The notes below the pieces were generated by a model, which ran no database searches, was not told the origin of the DNA, and saw only the letters and a program-made list of their open reading frames with translations. A DNA stretch of 64,000 nt, taken from NCBI RefSeq assembly GCF_052857255.1, contig NC_135505.1:54362792-54426791 (forward strand), read 5' to 3'. Shown here piece after piece: positions 22,695 through 32,815 of the stretch. This DNA comes from Amblyomma americanum (Eukaryota > Arthropoda > Arachnida > Ixodida > Ixodidae). A program made the position numbers and the translations under genes. Each line of letters begins with the position of its first letter. Position 1 is the stretch's first letter.

Positions 22695-23225
22695 GTCATT
22701 CCGTTAATTGTTGGCGAAAGTCGGCCCAATAAACAGTTTCTTTTGGAAGCGAAAGGCAGACGTGCCTTTTAAATGGGAAGCGCGGCCAGCGGAAGCTTTC
22801 CATAAACTTCAGCGTCGTTTGGAGTACCCACCGATCCTCGCAAACTTTGGTGAAAACGCCGAGACTGATATTCATACCGGCCCAAGCAGCATGCGTTTCG
22901 GAGCCGTGCACGTTTAGAAAACCTACAGACTGGAGAAAGTAATTGCTTACGCTAGCCCACCTTGTCGAAGGTCGAGGCCTACTGTTCGACAACTGCAGTC
23001 CTTTCATCATCTAAAACACGTCAAATTTCTGTCCCTACCGGTAAGAAGAACCGTTCAAGGTGGTCAGCGATTTCTGCGCTGGCTTGGCAGCTTAATGGAC
23101 TCTTCGTGCCACTTCGCTCGATGGAGCCTGCGCCTCTAAGAGGCTGACGACACCGTCATTTACAAGTCCGGACGCAAGCACTCTTGACGCTGACTGCCTC
23201 TCACGAGGCCCGGACTCCTTCAAGT
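22695..23225 (+). pseudogene. Gypsy RT-connection and RNase H fragment
   Basis: FKWEARPAEAFHKLQRRLEY, PPILANFGENAETDIHTGPS (the RNase H Asp box, normally H.DAS), FGAVHV, KVIAYAS, then after a deletion FARWSLRL, TVIYKSGRKHS and LTRPG. This is the standard Gypsy connection-RNase H order with about 100 residues missing in the middle. No flanking RT or integrase is found. Confidence 0.7.
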
Positions 23226-23764
23226 GAATTTTGTTCACTTTTCTTTCCGACCTACCTACATCGTCCTAATTTAAATAAACAAGTAAGTAAACTTCAACTT
23301 GAACTTGAGTCCCTCTGTACAAATAAAATACTGTGCACCTTACGTAATTCTATCTATCAATGTTTTTGCTATGTATAAATCAATCAAAAGAGACTAAGAA
23401 GTTTTCTAGATATAAAGACACAGCAAGAAAAAAAATGTGCAAAAATACCCTGTGATATCCCGGCGGCACAAAGTTAACTGAGCAGTAAGTATTGAGCGAT
23501 ATTTTATCACTTAAAGCTAGTAGAAGGGCTACTCGATCATCTGAAGAACATTCAACAAAATGTTATTTCTGTGGCTTTACTGTTATGGAAAGAAAACGAA
23601 ATGGATGTGAGAAAAACAGCCACGAAAATTCCTTATGTTAAACGCGTTCAAGACTGATCGTTCTTGCAAAAGCTGTCTGTCGATGCAGAAACTAACCTTC
23701 TGTGAAAGCCTTTTTCCTACACACAAAGCACTGCTTTCTTTTTACCCTTGTTTAATGTATAAGG
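23226..23764. other. AT-rich, nothing recognised
   Basis: No domain-bearing frame or repeat identified. Confidence 0.4.
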
Positions 23765-23811
23765 CTGCCAGAACCCGAGGGTGTTGTTGTCTGCTAGTTG
23801 GTTTAACAACG

Positions 23812-23936
23812 CTTGAAAGGGAACAGCGCAATCACAGTACAAAGAGAGTATGTTACAACACAGGTACAACACAATAAAAACAGCTCCTGTGTTTTACGTT
23901 TCTCTCTGTCCTGTGATTTCCCTGTTCTCTTCTAAG
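23812..23936. repeat. foldback (imperfect inverted repeat), MITE-like
   Basis: The arm at about 23812-23868 (GAAAGGGAACAGCGCAATCA, then CAG.ACAAAGAGAG, then ACAACACAGG) is matched in reverse complement at about 23884-23936 with some mismatches and small gaps, with a loop of about 15 nt. It could be a short foldback element or a hairpin formed by two opposed copies of a short repeat. Confidence 0.5.
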
Positions 23937-25309
23937 GTGCCAGAACCTTGTGGAGGTTCTCTCGCCACTACTATTTTCACTTCTTACCGTATAACTGTTT
24001 GAAATGTCACAAATATAAGTTGAATGCTGTGTAGCACTTCTCGCCACTACAATCCGCTTGCCAGAGAATACTGATAATGGAAGTGAAGACCAAAAAGGTA
24101 GTCATAAAAAGTGAAAAAAACGCACGCTTTGGGCGCTAGGTTTCTAACAATAGCGGTTATACCACGGACGTCATTAATATGGAGTATCCACAAAAGAAAC
24201 AATTGCTTCCCAATACAGACAGACCAGGCTATCTTTTTTTTATTAAAAACATTCAGACAACTCAGTGCTTTGGTGCAGAGGTAAAAGGCAAAAATCAATC
24301 AGCAGCAAGATCACTTATATACACATATATGAACAATATAATGAACACAGCGTAAATGTTTTGACAACACAACTTTTTAATTTAAACATTCATTCTATTC
24401 CTATTAATCAAAATACACGTCTAAAAATTACCGAAAAGGACAGTCCAACAGTAGACAGGTCAAACATATCTATAGCAAACTAAATGTATACCTAGAAAAA
24501 ACATTAAAAATCATATCTGAGGAGTGCAAGAGCAGACACAGATCCAACATATGTATAGAGAATAACAGTGTACATAGAAAATAAAGCAAAAGCCCGATAA
24601 ATAGAAAGGTGTAAGCACAAAAATATTTAGAATGCATTTTCCAGAAAGTAACTTTGCGCCCGCTTCAGAAAAGCAAAAAAAGAGGAAGATTCCTCCATAG
24701 TGTCATTGAACTCGGGATGGGAGATCAAAAGGTTTTGTGTCGCAGAGTGTGCTGTCTGTTTTGCTTGTAAGCAAAAAATACGTTTGTTTATGAAGAGTTC
24801 ACGATGATGAGGTCTCGATATTTTCTCAATTCTACCTCGTGTGCGAGTTATCCACTTTTGGTTTTCCTGAATTACTCAGAATAAAATGCGCCTATTGCTG
24901 TTTCTTAAACCTGGTTGCGGTTTCCGTTGCACTGCAGCACTAACATACATCTTTAGCAGACAGAATTGTGCGATAACGAACCATGGTTTGCAGGCTGTTA
25001 ACGCAATAGCGTAAATGCTTCCGTTCTGCAGAAAATCTAGCGTCGTCGTCGTCATCATCATCGTCGGTGTTTCCAGTGAAAAATGGGCTGAGGTGTGGAC
25101 GCCTATGTGACCACCCTATGCACCTAGTGTGGCGTTGAAATTCTCCCGAAATGCCCAGAGAAGCAACATTGGAGGCAGATGAGCCACCTAACACGACCTT
25201 GTGTCGTCATCACAACCAGCGACATGATTTTGTTGCTGCATGAAGGTATTTGGTTTTATTCCGCGCACTTGCGGAAGTAATTTTATGGCTCCTTCTTTGC
25301 TGCAGACGT
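23937..25309. other. AT-rich, nothing firmly recognised
   Basis: Only short frames. A GTC/ATC-rich simple stretch lies at about 25040-25070. On the minus strand near 24660-24720 there is a short RT-tail-like phrase, too weak to annotate. Confidence 0.35.
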
Positions 25310-25675
25310 CGCCGTATCTTATTGTTCGATTGATTGAGCAACATTTATTTCCGTCATCAGAAGAGACGTTTCTCCTCGCCCCAGCCACGCACGCCTGAGA
25401 GACGCGGAGTTGCGCGTCCGAGGTTTGAGGCTGGCTAGCAGTCCTTGACTGGTACCGACCTCTTCCGCTAGGTTGATGGTGGTGCGCTGGAGCTAAGGGT
25501 CCCGACTTCTTAGCAGAATCTCCCAGCCTTGTCTACTATCAATATTTTTGCCTGCCCCGGGATAATTTGGGAACTTTCAAATTATGTGGTCGAGGGTTCC
25601 TCTCGTCCCACAGTGTGTGCATCGATCATGCGACCTCAGCCCTCGGTAGACGTGGTAAGCCCATACCGCGAACAA
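25310..25675 (-). mobile_element. LINE ORF2 C-terminus (zinc finger and tail domain)
   Basis: Minus-strand text reads RCTHCGTRGTLDHIIWKFPN, then GKNIDSRQGWEILLRSRDP, INLAEEVGTSQGLLASL. This matches the C-terminal cysteine-histidine finger and conserved tail found after RNase H in I-group LINEs; one Cys (ECPN to KFPN) is lost. It abuts a LINE RT fragment of opposite orientation. Confidence 0.6.
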
Positions 25676-25679
25676 AGCG

Positions 25680-26365
25680 TATAAGAATGTCAAATATCAG
25701 GCGATCGTCAATGGGTTGAACGAGCTGGGAGTGGGGAAGGGTGCTTACGAATATATAAAAGAATTCCTATAAGCAGGAAAGCCAGTATGATGTTCCAAAG
25801 CTTCGAATCACCCCCGATTGAGCAGGGAAGCAAGGTCACGCTGCAGGGCTCGCTCTTTTAGCCGTTTCTCTTCAGCCTGGCAATGAGAGGCCTCGCGTCC
25901 AGATTAAATGAGCTAGAGAGGATAAATTTCAGTATTTACGCTGACGATATCAATGTCTTGGACTACCGAGGAAGCGATGCACACACCCAAGAGCGGTTAC
26001 AGGCCGCAACAGAGATCATTGTCGAGTATGCAGCCAAAATGGGGCTCGCGCGTTCTGCGCAAAAGTCAGAACTTTTTATATGCCCTGAAACGCCAGCGAT
26101 GTAAAGAACGCGGGGATATTAAAATTAGGGTGGCGGACATGCAGGTGCCAAAGGTGGACAAAATAAGCATACTGGGTATAATAATCCAATCTCACGGATA
26201 CAATAGGGAGGCTCTTACCATGTTGGAGCAGAAAGCGACGCAAACTCTGAACCTAATAAGAAAAAAACCGGTGTTACAGCTAGGGGATTGAATGAGAGGA
26301 ACCTGCTGAGGCTGATGCAGTCGTACATAATTAGTGGAATTAGTTACGCGACGCTCTAATTTGAT
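25680..26365 (+). mobile_element. LINE reverse transcriptase fragment (R1/Jockey-like)
   Basis: VNGLNELGVGKGAYEYIKEF, FLFSLAMRGLASRLNELERI, the catalytic FSIYADDINVL with both aspartates, LQAATEIIVEYAAKMGLARS, then after a shift QVPKVDKISILGIIIQSHGY and RNLLRLMQSYIISGISYATL. Palm and thumb are present; endonuclease, fingers and C-terminus are missing. Confidence 0.7.
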
Positions 26366-26769
26366 ATAAAAACAGAAAAGAGAAAAAATAGATGTTCTCG
26401 TTTGAAATTGAATTAAAAAGACAGTAGGGCACCCCATAAGTTGCTGCGGCTACTACAACAACCATTTTTTGTGCTAAAGCACGTCTAGCTGCAATTGCAG
26501 GGAAAGCCGTTGAATAGTGAAGCCTCACGGCGGGTAGCGTCGCAGGAACACGGCCCTGAAAAAACAGGCAGCAGGCATTAATTGGTTTCAGTGGAATTGG
26601 CGATGACAACGTTCTAGGTGTCGTTTACTTTGAGGAAAGGAAAGGCGCATAATTATCTCCCTGGTAAAGCGGACACATCACTCGCACTTTGATGTACATG
26701 TCGGTGGTGTCCGCCTGCAAAAATCGCTCTTTTGCACAATATTACGCGCTTAACATTGCTATAGGAAAG
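26366..26769. other. unassigned
   Basis: No recognisable domain; SINE sequence begins near 26770. Confidence 0.35.
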
Positions 26770-27010
26770 GAAATTAATTTTTGGGGAAAGCAAATGGAGC
26801 AGTGTCTGTCTCACATCTCGGCGGACGCCTGAACCGCTCCGTAACGGAAGGGATATACGAGAGACTGAGAGAAGAAAGGAAGAAAGGGGTGCCGTGGTTA
26901 AGGCCTGCGAAATAATTTGACCAGCTAGGCATTCATAATTTACACTGACACCACTCAGCTCATGGGCCCCGTTGCGTTTCCCCTGCATCAAAACGCGGCT
27001 ACTGCAAGTG
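26770..27010 (-). repeat. SINE, diverged
   Basis: Contains the minus-strand SINE body (TGTCTGTCTCACATCTCGGC, CTGAACCGCTCCGTAACGG, AGAAGAAAGGAAG, ACACTGACACCACTCAGC) up to the junction with the head (CATCAAAACGCGGC). The head itself is not evident. Confidence 0.65.
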
Positions 27011-27154
27011 CTGTACCGCCAGTCGCCTACCGCCAGCCATTTATTTAAATATAGAGTTGAGCTACTTTGAAACACCCAAACAGCAAGCGACAACCGACAT
27101 TAAGCCGGGGGCGCGGGTTGGTACATCGTTTGGCGCAACGATAACGTCGAAGGG

Positions 27155-27335
27155 AGTCTTGGTGACTCAGTGGTTAGGGCCCTCGGTTACAAATCCGGAG
27201 TACCCGGGTTTGAACCCGACCGCGGCAGCCGGGTTTCAACCGAGTCCAAACGATGGAGGCGCAACAGTTTTTTCAGCGAAAGAGTATTTCCGCTCTGTAC
27301 CCGAGAGAGTGTGGCTTGCGAAAGCCAGTGGGTGC
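27155..27335 (+). repeat. SINE head (tRNA-derived) with diverged body
   Basis: TGACTCAGTGGTTAGG fits a pol III A box and GGGTTTGAACCC a B box, spaced as in a tRNA; CGACCGCGGCAGCCG follows as in the tick SINE. The body after 27245 is altered. Not a functional tRNA: no full cloverleaf follows from the flanks. Confidence 0.65.
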
Positions 27336-27584
27336 AGCTAGTCGTGACAAGACTGCAGTAAGACGGCGGCAACATCCTATTCACTGGCGTGGGTTTGTAC
27401 TATGAAGGGTCGGCTCAGGCCCGGAAGCTGAAGTGTTGGTATGCGGGCTATCGGTACGACAATGCGCGAAAGGCCATTTCATCTGTTTATGCCCAAGACC
27501 AGCGAGAGTCTTCGCGCGAAAATTGGTGCAAAGGTCTTGCAATATCTCCGCAGTTATGTATAAAATGCCTGAAGAAACTTAACA

Positions 27585-28430
27585 TGCCGGAAAATCATTG
27601 TTCAGATTTAACATCACACGGTGGCGGAAATTGTAGTATAGCCTCAAGCTCTCCTCATTTCTTCGTACAGTGCTATTTCCCACGACGAAACCAAGAAGGT
27701 CTGTTCTGTGTTTAGCTATCTGGATCTTGCTGGGATTGATATTTAAACTTCTCAGGGGCATCCTATGCAGCACTGCTCGTAAATGGTCTTGGTGCTCCCC
27801 CAAACAGTTTCAGTAAACCACGACCTAATTCATGTATGCCGTAGCCGTTGAATTTCGCGTCACCAAGAACGACGTCCATTGCTCGCTAAAAAGCTGCTGG
27901 CGAGTCGGACAACACAAAAGGTAGACAAACTCGAGAAGTCCGCGTGGGCAGGTAAACGCGGTTTTCTGCACATCTTCTTTGACGACGAGAACTTGCAGGA
28001 ATTCTTTGCTGAGCCGATTGTATACATAACGGACGCTATGCAAGACAATGGGAAAACATCTCTTGCTTTTACCGCGTTTATGCGGCGATAATCGATGCAC
28101 AGGCGCGCGGTCTCATCTTTTTTGAGTGCCAGAACAATAGAAAATGTTCACGAATTGGTCGATGGTCTCTCGAGCTATTTCTCGAGCTATTTCAGGGCTC
28201 TTTGCAACCCGGCTCGCTTGTGGACAATCACCGGTCGGGGATTACATATAATTGGCCGGGCTTCGCAAGTGTCGATGCGGTGCTCCATACAGCAACGGTC
28301 CCTGGGACCTCTGAAAAACATAGAAAAGGGGGTTGCAGTTCTGCACGTAACTGGCGACTGGCAAACGGCTTTAGAATGCTTCAACGCCAGTACCTTGCAG
28401 GCTGCTCTGCTCCAAATGAGCTGTCAAAGG
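27585..28430 (-). pseudogene. Gypsy reverse transcriptase, minus strand
   Basis: From high to low coordinate: EHRIDTCEARPIICNPRPVI (about 28360-28280), QKTAFTCPRGLLEFVYL, a frame-shifted stretch where the catalytic box should be, then GEHQDHLRAVLHRM, INPSKIQIAKHRTDLLGFVV. This is the standard Gypsy RT order from the template-grip strand to the region after the YLDD box. Catalytic residues cannot be confirmed. Together with the protease at 28880-29010 it forms one element, split by a SINE. Confidence 0.7.
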
Positions 28431-28499
28431 AGACCACAACGACTGTGAAGGCATGGCCGAAATATTGGATGTTGGCGTGCGGGTGCCGTAAGTGTTTTG

Positions 28500-28705
28500 T
28501 AAATGGAAATGAAAATTGTTTTTTGATTAGCGGACACCTATATCGCGCCGTAAGGGAAGGGTTGCAGGAAGGAGTGAAAGAAGAATGGAAGGAAGAGCTG
28601 CCGTTGTAGAGGGCTCCGGAATAATTTCGTCCACCTGGGGATATTTAACTTGCACTGACATCACATAGCACACGGGCACTTTAGCGTTTCGCTTTGATCG
28701 AAATT
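28500..28705 (-). repeat. SINE inserted between Gypsy protease and RT
   Basis: ATCGCGCCGTAAGGGAAGGG, GAGGGCTCCGGAATAATTTC, CCACCTGGGGATATTTAAC and GCACTGACATCACATAGC are the reverse-complement SINE body. The copy lies between two halves of one minus-strand Gypsy pol. Confidence 0.75.
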
Positions 28706-28879
28706 GAATTGCCCAGATTTTAAATTAAGTATAATGCCCCTCTTCGCAATAAAATTGGGGCCCATGATGATGAGGCATGCAATCCCCCGCGGATATAAAA
28801 AATTTGTATGAGTTTCCGGCCTTCAAAGCAGACTTTCTTATCTCTGACGTGGCTCTGGCACCTTGGCTAACAGCCATGC

Positions 28880-29010
28880 GAAGTGGTGTGTGCACCTGTT
28901 ATAATGTACAGCGGGTTTCCATGCAGGTACTTTAATTCTCATCGCTGAGCGCAGACACGTTTGCACCGGTATCCAAGAGTGCTGAAAGGGAGCGGCCAGC
29001 CACTCGAACA
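28880..29010 (-). pseudogene. Gypsy aspartic protease fragment
   Basis: The minus strand reads PVLTVRVAGRSLSALLDTGA followed by NVSALSDE, a retropepsin catalytic strand with an intact DTG. The second half of the protease is not evident before the SINE. Confidence 0.7.
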
Positions 29011-29329
29011 GTTAGAACCGGTTTGTTCACATATATCCCGCATTGTACCTATAAGGCCATGCAGCCTAGGGCATCCGGTAAGCAAGGGTAAGCATACGGT
29101 GGCCGAAAAGCAAGTAATGAACGGTGCAGTAGTACCGACATTCTGCTGCTTGTGTGGCAGCAAGCCTTCGATTGTTGTGCGGGTTGATGTCACCGGTGGA
29201 AGCGGTCGGCGGTCATTTGGGAGAACTGTATACCGGGACACACAAATATCCTGGTTTCATTTATTTTGTATCCTGTGGCAGAGGGGAATGCTGGTGAGTG
29301 TTTGCATCTTACCTTGTTTAGCGTCTCCC

Positions 29330-30925
29330 GCGCTGGTGGCACACTACCGGGCGACGCATCAACGGGCAGTGCCGCCCCGCCGTCTCCCACGCTCGCGGCA
29401 CACAACCGCGCGGCGCACCCATGGGTGAACTGGTCGGTAGTGTGCCGCCAGCGTAGGAGAGGGCTTGTTCGGCACTGCTCTTGGGTGCGCCGCCTGGTAG
29501 TGTGCCGGCAGTGTGGCAGACGGCGGGGAGGCCCTGCCCGTGGGTGCGGCACCATGTTAGTGTACCGTCAGCATGGGCGATGGCTGGGTAAGCTGCCAGC
29601 GTGGCAGACGGCTGCTTCGGCACTGCCCGTGGGTGCGGCACCCAGGCAGTGTACCGCCAGCGTGGGGGACGGCTGGGTAAGCCGCCAGCGTGGAAGTCGG
29701 CTGCTTCTGCACTGCCCGTGGGTGCGGCACCCGGTAGTGTACCGCCAGCATAGGCGATGGCTGGGTAAGCCGCCAGCGTGGAAGTCGGCTGCTTCTGCAC
29801 TGCCCATGGGTGCGGCACCCGGTAGTGTACCGCCAGCATAGGCGATGGCTGGGTAAGCCGCCAGCGTGGAAGTCGGCTGCTTCTGCACTGCCCGTGGATG
29901 CGGCACCCAGGCAGTGTATCGCCAGCGTGGGGGACGGCTGGGTAAGCCGCCAGCGCGGAAGTCGGCTGCTTCTGCACTGCCCGTGGGTGCGGCACCCAGG
30001 CAGTGTACCGCCAGCGTGGGGGACGGCTGGGTAAGCCGCCAGCGTGGAAGTCGGCTGCTTCTGCACTGCCCGTGGGTGCGGCACCCAGGCAGTGTACCGC
30101 CAGCGTGGGGGACGGCTGGGAAAGCCGCCAGCGTGGAAGTCGGCTGCTTCTGCACTGCCTGTGGGTGCGGCACCCAGGCAGTGTACCGCCAGCGTGAGGG
30201 ACGGCTGGGTAAGCCGCCACCGTGGAAGTCGGCTGCTTCTGCACTGCCCGCGGGTGCGGCACCCAGGCAGTTTACCGCCAGCGTGGGGGACGGCTGGGTA
30301 AGCCGCCAGCGCGGAAGTCGGCTGCTTCTGCACTGCCCGTGGGTGCGGCACCCAGGCAGTGTACCGCCAGCGTGGGGGACGGCTGGGTAAGAGGCCAGCG
30401 TGGAAGTCGGCTGCTTCTGCACTGCCCGTGGGTGCGGCACCCAGGCAGTGTAGCGCCAGCGTGGGGGACGGCTGGGTAAGCCGCCAGCGTGGAAGTCGGC
30501 TGCTTCTGCACTGCCCGTGGGTGCGGCACCCAGGCAGTGTACCGCCAGCGTGGGGGACGGCTGGGAAAGCCGCCAGCGTGGAAGTCGGCTGCTTCTGCAC
30601 TACCCGTGGGTGCGGCACCCAGGCAGTGTACCGCCAGCGTGAGGGACGGCTGGGTAAGCCGCCACCGTGGAAGTCAGCTGCTTCTGCACTGCCCGTGGGT
30701 GCGGCACCCGGTAGTGTACCGCCAGCACGGGCGACGGCTGGGTAAGCCGCCAGCGTGGCAGACGGCTGCTTCGGGACTGCCCGTGGGTGCGGCACCCGGT
30801 AGTGTACCGCCAGCATGGGCGACGGCTGGATAAGCCGCTAGCGTGGCGGACGGCTGCTTCTGCACTGGCCATGGGTGCTCCACCCGGTAGTGTACCGCAA
30901 GCATGGGCGACAGCTGGCTAATCAG
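29330..30925. repeat. GC-rich minisatellite array (60-bp to 89-bp units)
   Basis: The core (about 29554-30925) is roughly 15 head-to-tail units of 88 or 89 bp containing GTGGGTGCGGCACCC, AGTGTACCGCCAGCG and GGCTGCTTCTGCACTGCCC. At the left edge are two direct units of 60-61 bp (from about 29434), preceded by about 1.5 units in inverted orientation (29330-29420). The 89-bp unit contains two related blocks starting CCGCCAGCGTGG, so it looks like a 60-bp unit plus a 28-29-bp internal duplication. Rare variants recur exactly 445 bp apart (GGGAAAGCC at 30118 and 30563; GTGAGGGACGG at 30194 and 30639), showing a five-unit segmental duplication. Long frames on both strands arise because the unit has no stop in several frames. 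Confidence 0.93.
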
Positions 30926-32640
30926 TCGTACAGATTAGGCGGAAAGTTTGTTGAGCAGCGACAACCGGGTTTAATGTATGCGGACGATAGTGTACTGTTA
31001 GCAGATAGCCCGGAAGAATTGCGAACTCTGGTTAATTGCTGTGGGGATCAAGGAGGCAGTCAAGGTTTAAGCTTTAGCGCACCAAAGTCCGGTGTAGTGA
31101 TTTTCAACGATACAACTGATCAGGATTTTAGAACACAAGGCCATGGAATACCCTGAGTGGCCGAATGAAAATATCTCGGGGTATGGGTAAACGAAGGACA
31201 GATGTACACGGATAAGCACGAATAGTCTCTTATAGCAAAAGGGCGAAGAGATGCCGGGATAATGAGACATGTGGAATTTTGAGGGTATAACAGGTATGAA
31301 GTCTGAGAGGTATTTGGAAAGAAATAATGGTGCCGGGGATCACTTTTGGGAATGCGGTTCTGTGCTTAAGGGCAGAAGTACAGTCGAGATTACAAGCAAA
31401 TCAGAGAGCTGTTGAAGGATTAGCGCTAGGCGTGAAACCTCATGCGTGCAACCAGAAAAACTTTGAAAAATTTACATCATTCAATTTTATCATGACTGCA
31501 CTCCTTTCCACCTAAGATTGCTCTTAGAAGATAATGCCATTGTTAGCATACCTTCTGTTTTTGCCTTTTTAAAAGGAGCAGCCGTACTTGAAAAATTGTA
31601 GTTTCTGATCCACAGGTTCGCTTTATTACATGATAAACCTCAGCCACTCTCTCACTCCTGACAAGTAAGCTGAGGTTTTATTTTATTGGCTGGGATCCTC
31701 AGGATCCTTGCCCAGCCAAGGATAGCCACAAAGGCTGCGTGACCTTCTTTAACGCTTTTACCATTAGCCGTTTTCTAATTTGTTCTCCTGTGTTATTACT
31801 AGGCAGTAAAATCATTCTAGGCCGTCTACAGGATCGACGATGTGACATATTTTTAAGCATTATACAGAAAACCAATTCTATAGATTAAGCTTGGCGCATG
31901 GTGGCCTTGTGCCAATGTGCCAATGTGCCATAAAAACCAATACAACACAACACAAACGAAGCAGTAAAGAGGATATAAGCTGGGTATCTTTCGATGCACG
32001 AGAAGCTGAGAGTAAAATACTATGCGAAGTACGCATGAGGAAATTGGACGAAAACAAGTGGGAAGCGAAGGTATTTAAATACCTATACAAAAAGAGCGTT
32101 GACTCACAAAGGCGGAAAATAACTAGGAAGCTAACCATTAAGTATGCCAGACACGAGTACAGGGAAGGAAAGATCATTAAACGACAGGTTAAAAACGGGG
32201 AATGTAAAATTTTGTACATTCAAGGAAAAATTGTAAAGTGTGGAACCATATCGATACTGAAAAAAGCAGATCAAGAAGGAAGCGTTTTATAATAACTCAA
32301 GAGGCAGTGCCCTAATATTTGAAGCTAGTCAGGATGCCTTAGAATGCGCAGCTACAAAACGAAATTTAATAAAGATGACACATGTGCTATATGTGGTAAA
32401 TCAAAACACCTCATACTAAAATGTAATGGTATCCATCCCAATGTCGCTGCAAGCAGAGTCACTCTTCCTGAGGCCCTAGGTATTAGAGATAACAATAGTC
32501 ATGTAAATAAATCTGCGGTGGAAATAAGTAAAAAGCGATTGGAAGATTGGTGGTTCAAAAGCAGAGAGGTGACTTAATGTTAAAAGTGTGGAAAAATATT
32601 TGAAGAAAGGGCGAAATTTAATAACTTACAACACAGTTAA
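30926..32640 (+). pseudogene. LINE RT palm to C-terminus, interrupted by LINE copy C
   Basis: Starts directly after the minisatellite: KFVEQRQPGLMYADDSVLLA with both catalytic aspartates, SPEELRTLVNCCGDQGG, LSFSAPKSGVVIFND, KYLGVWVNEGQMYTDKHE, then VPGITFGNAVLCLRAEVQSR and QRAVEGLALG. The frame is interrupted at about 31441 and resumes at about 31955 with EAVKR, FDAREAESKILCEVRMRKLD and YARHEYREGK, ending in a finger CAICGKSKHLILKC at about 32380 and stop 32575-32577. I recognise this RT/tail combination as a tick LINE but do not assign a clade. Several stops and shifts. Confidence 0.65.
31442..31954 (+). mobile_element. LINE family copy C, 3' UTR only, nested insertion
   Basis: Sequence from TTTGAAAAATTTACATC to CAACACAACACA aligns with the end of copy A (4070-4562): CCTCAGCCACT, TTGCCCAGCCAAGGATAGCC, ACCATTAGCC, AGCTTGGCGCATGGTGGCC. 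It sits in the middle of another LINE's coding frame. A three-base AAC occurs on both sides and may be the target duplication, which is too short to be sure. Confidence 0.75.
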
Positions 32641-32724
32641 ACAAAAATAAATGAAAAAATGCTGAGCATGGTGGCCACTGCCATCACCCTGTTTAAATGG
32701 GGACGCTCCTGCCTTCCATTCATA

Positions 32725-32815
32725 TATCCACCCACGGGCAGTCGCAATTCAGCCGTCTCCCACTCTGGCGGCACACTACGGGCGGCGCACCCACTGGCAG
32801 TGCCGACTTCGTCTC
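32725..32815 (-). repeat. orphan minisatellite unit(s), 59-bp period
   Basis: CCGTCTCCCACTCTGGCGGC, ACACTACGGGCGGCGCACCC and GGCAGTGCCGACTTCG form about 1.5 units related to the array at 29330-30925, in the opposite orientation to its main part. The two GGCAGT boxes are 59 bp apart, so it has the short unit, not the 89-bp unit. Confidence 0.7.

Noticed and set aside
27155..27240. tRNA gene
   Set aside because: A and B boxes are present, but the context and downstream sequence are those of the SINE, and a full cloverleaf is not formed.
29318..30816. Open frames up to 419 codons on the minus strand
   Set aside because: They follow the 89-bp minisatellite period and have no start context, domain or codon bias of a gene.
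29330..30925. CRISPR-like array
   Set aside because: Units are contiguous tandem repeats without unique spacers, in eukaryotic DNA.
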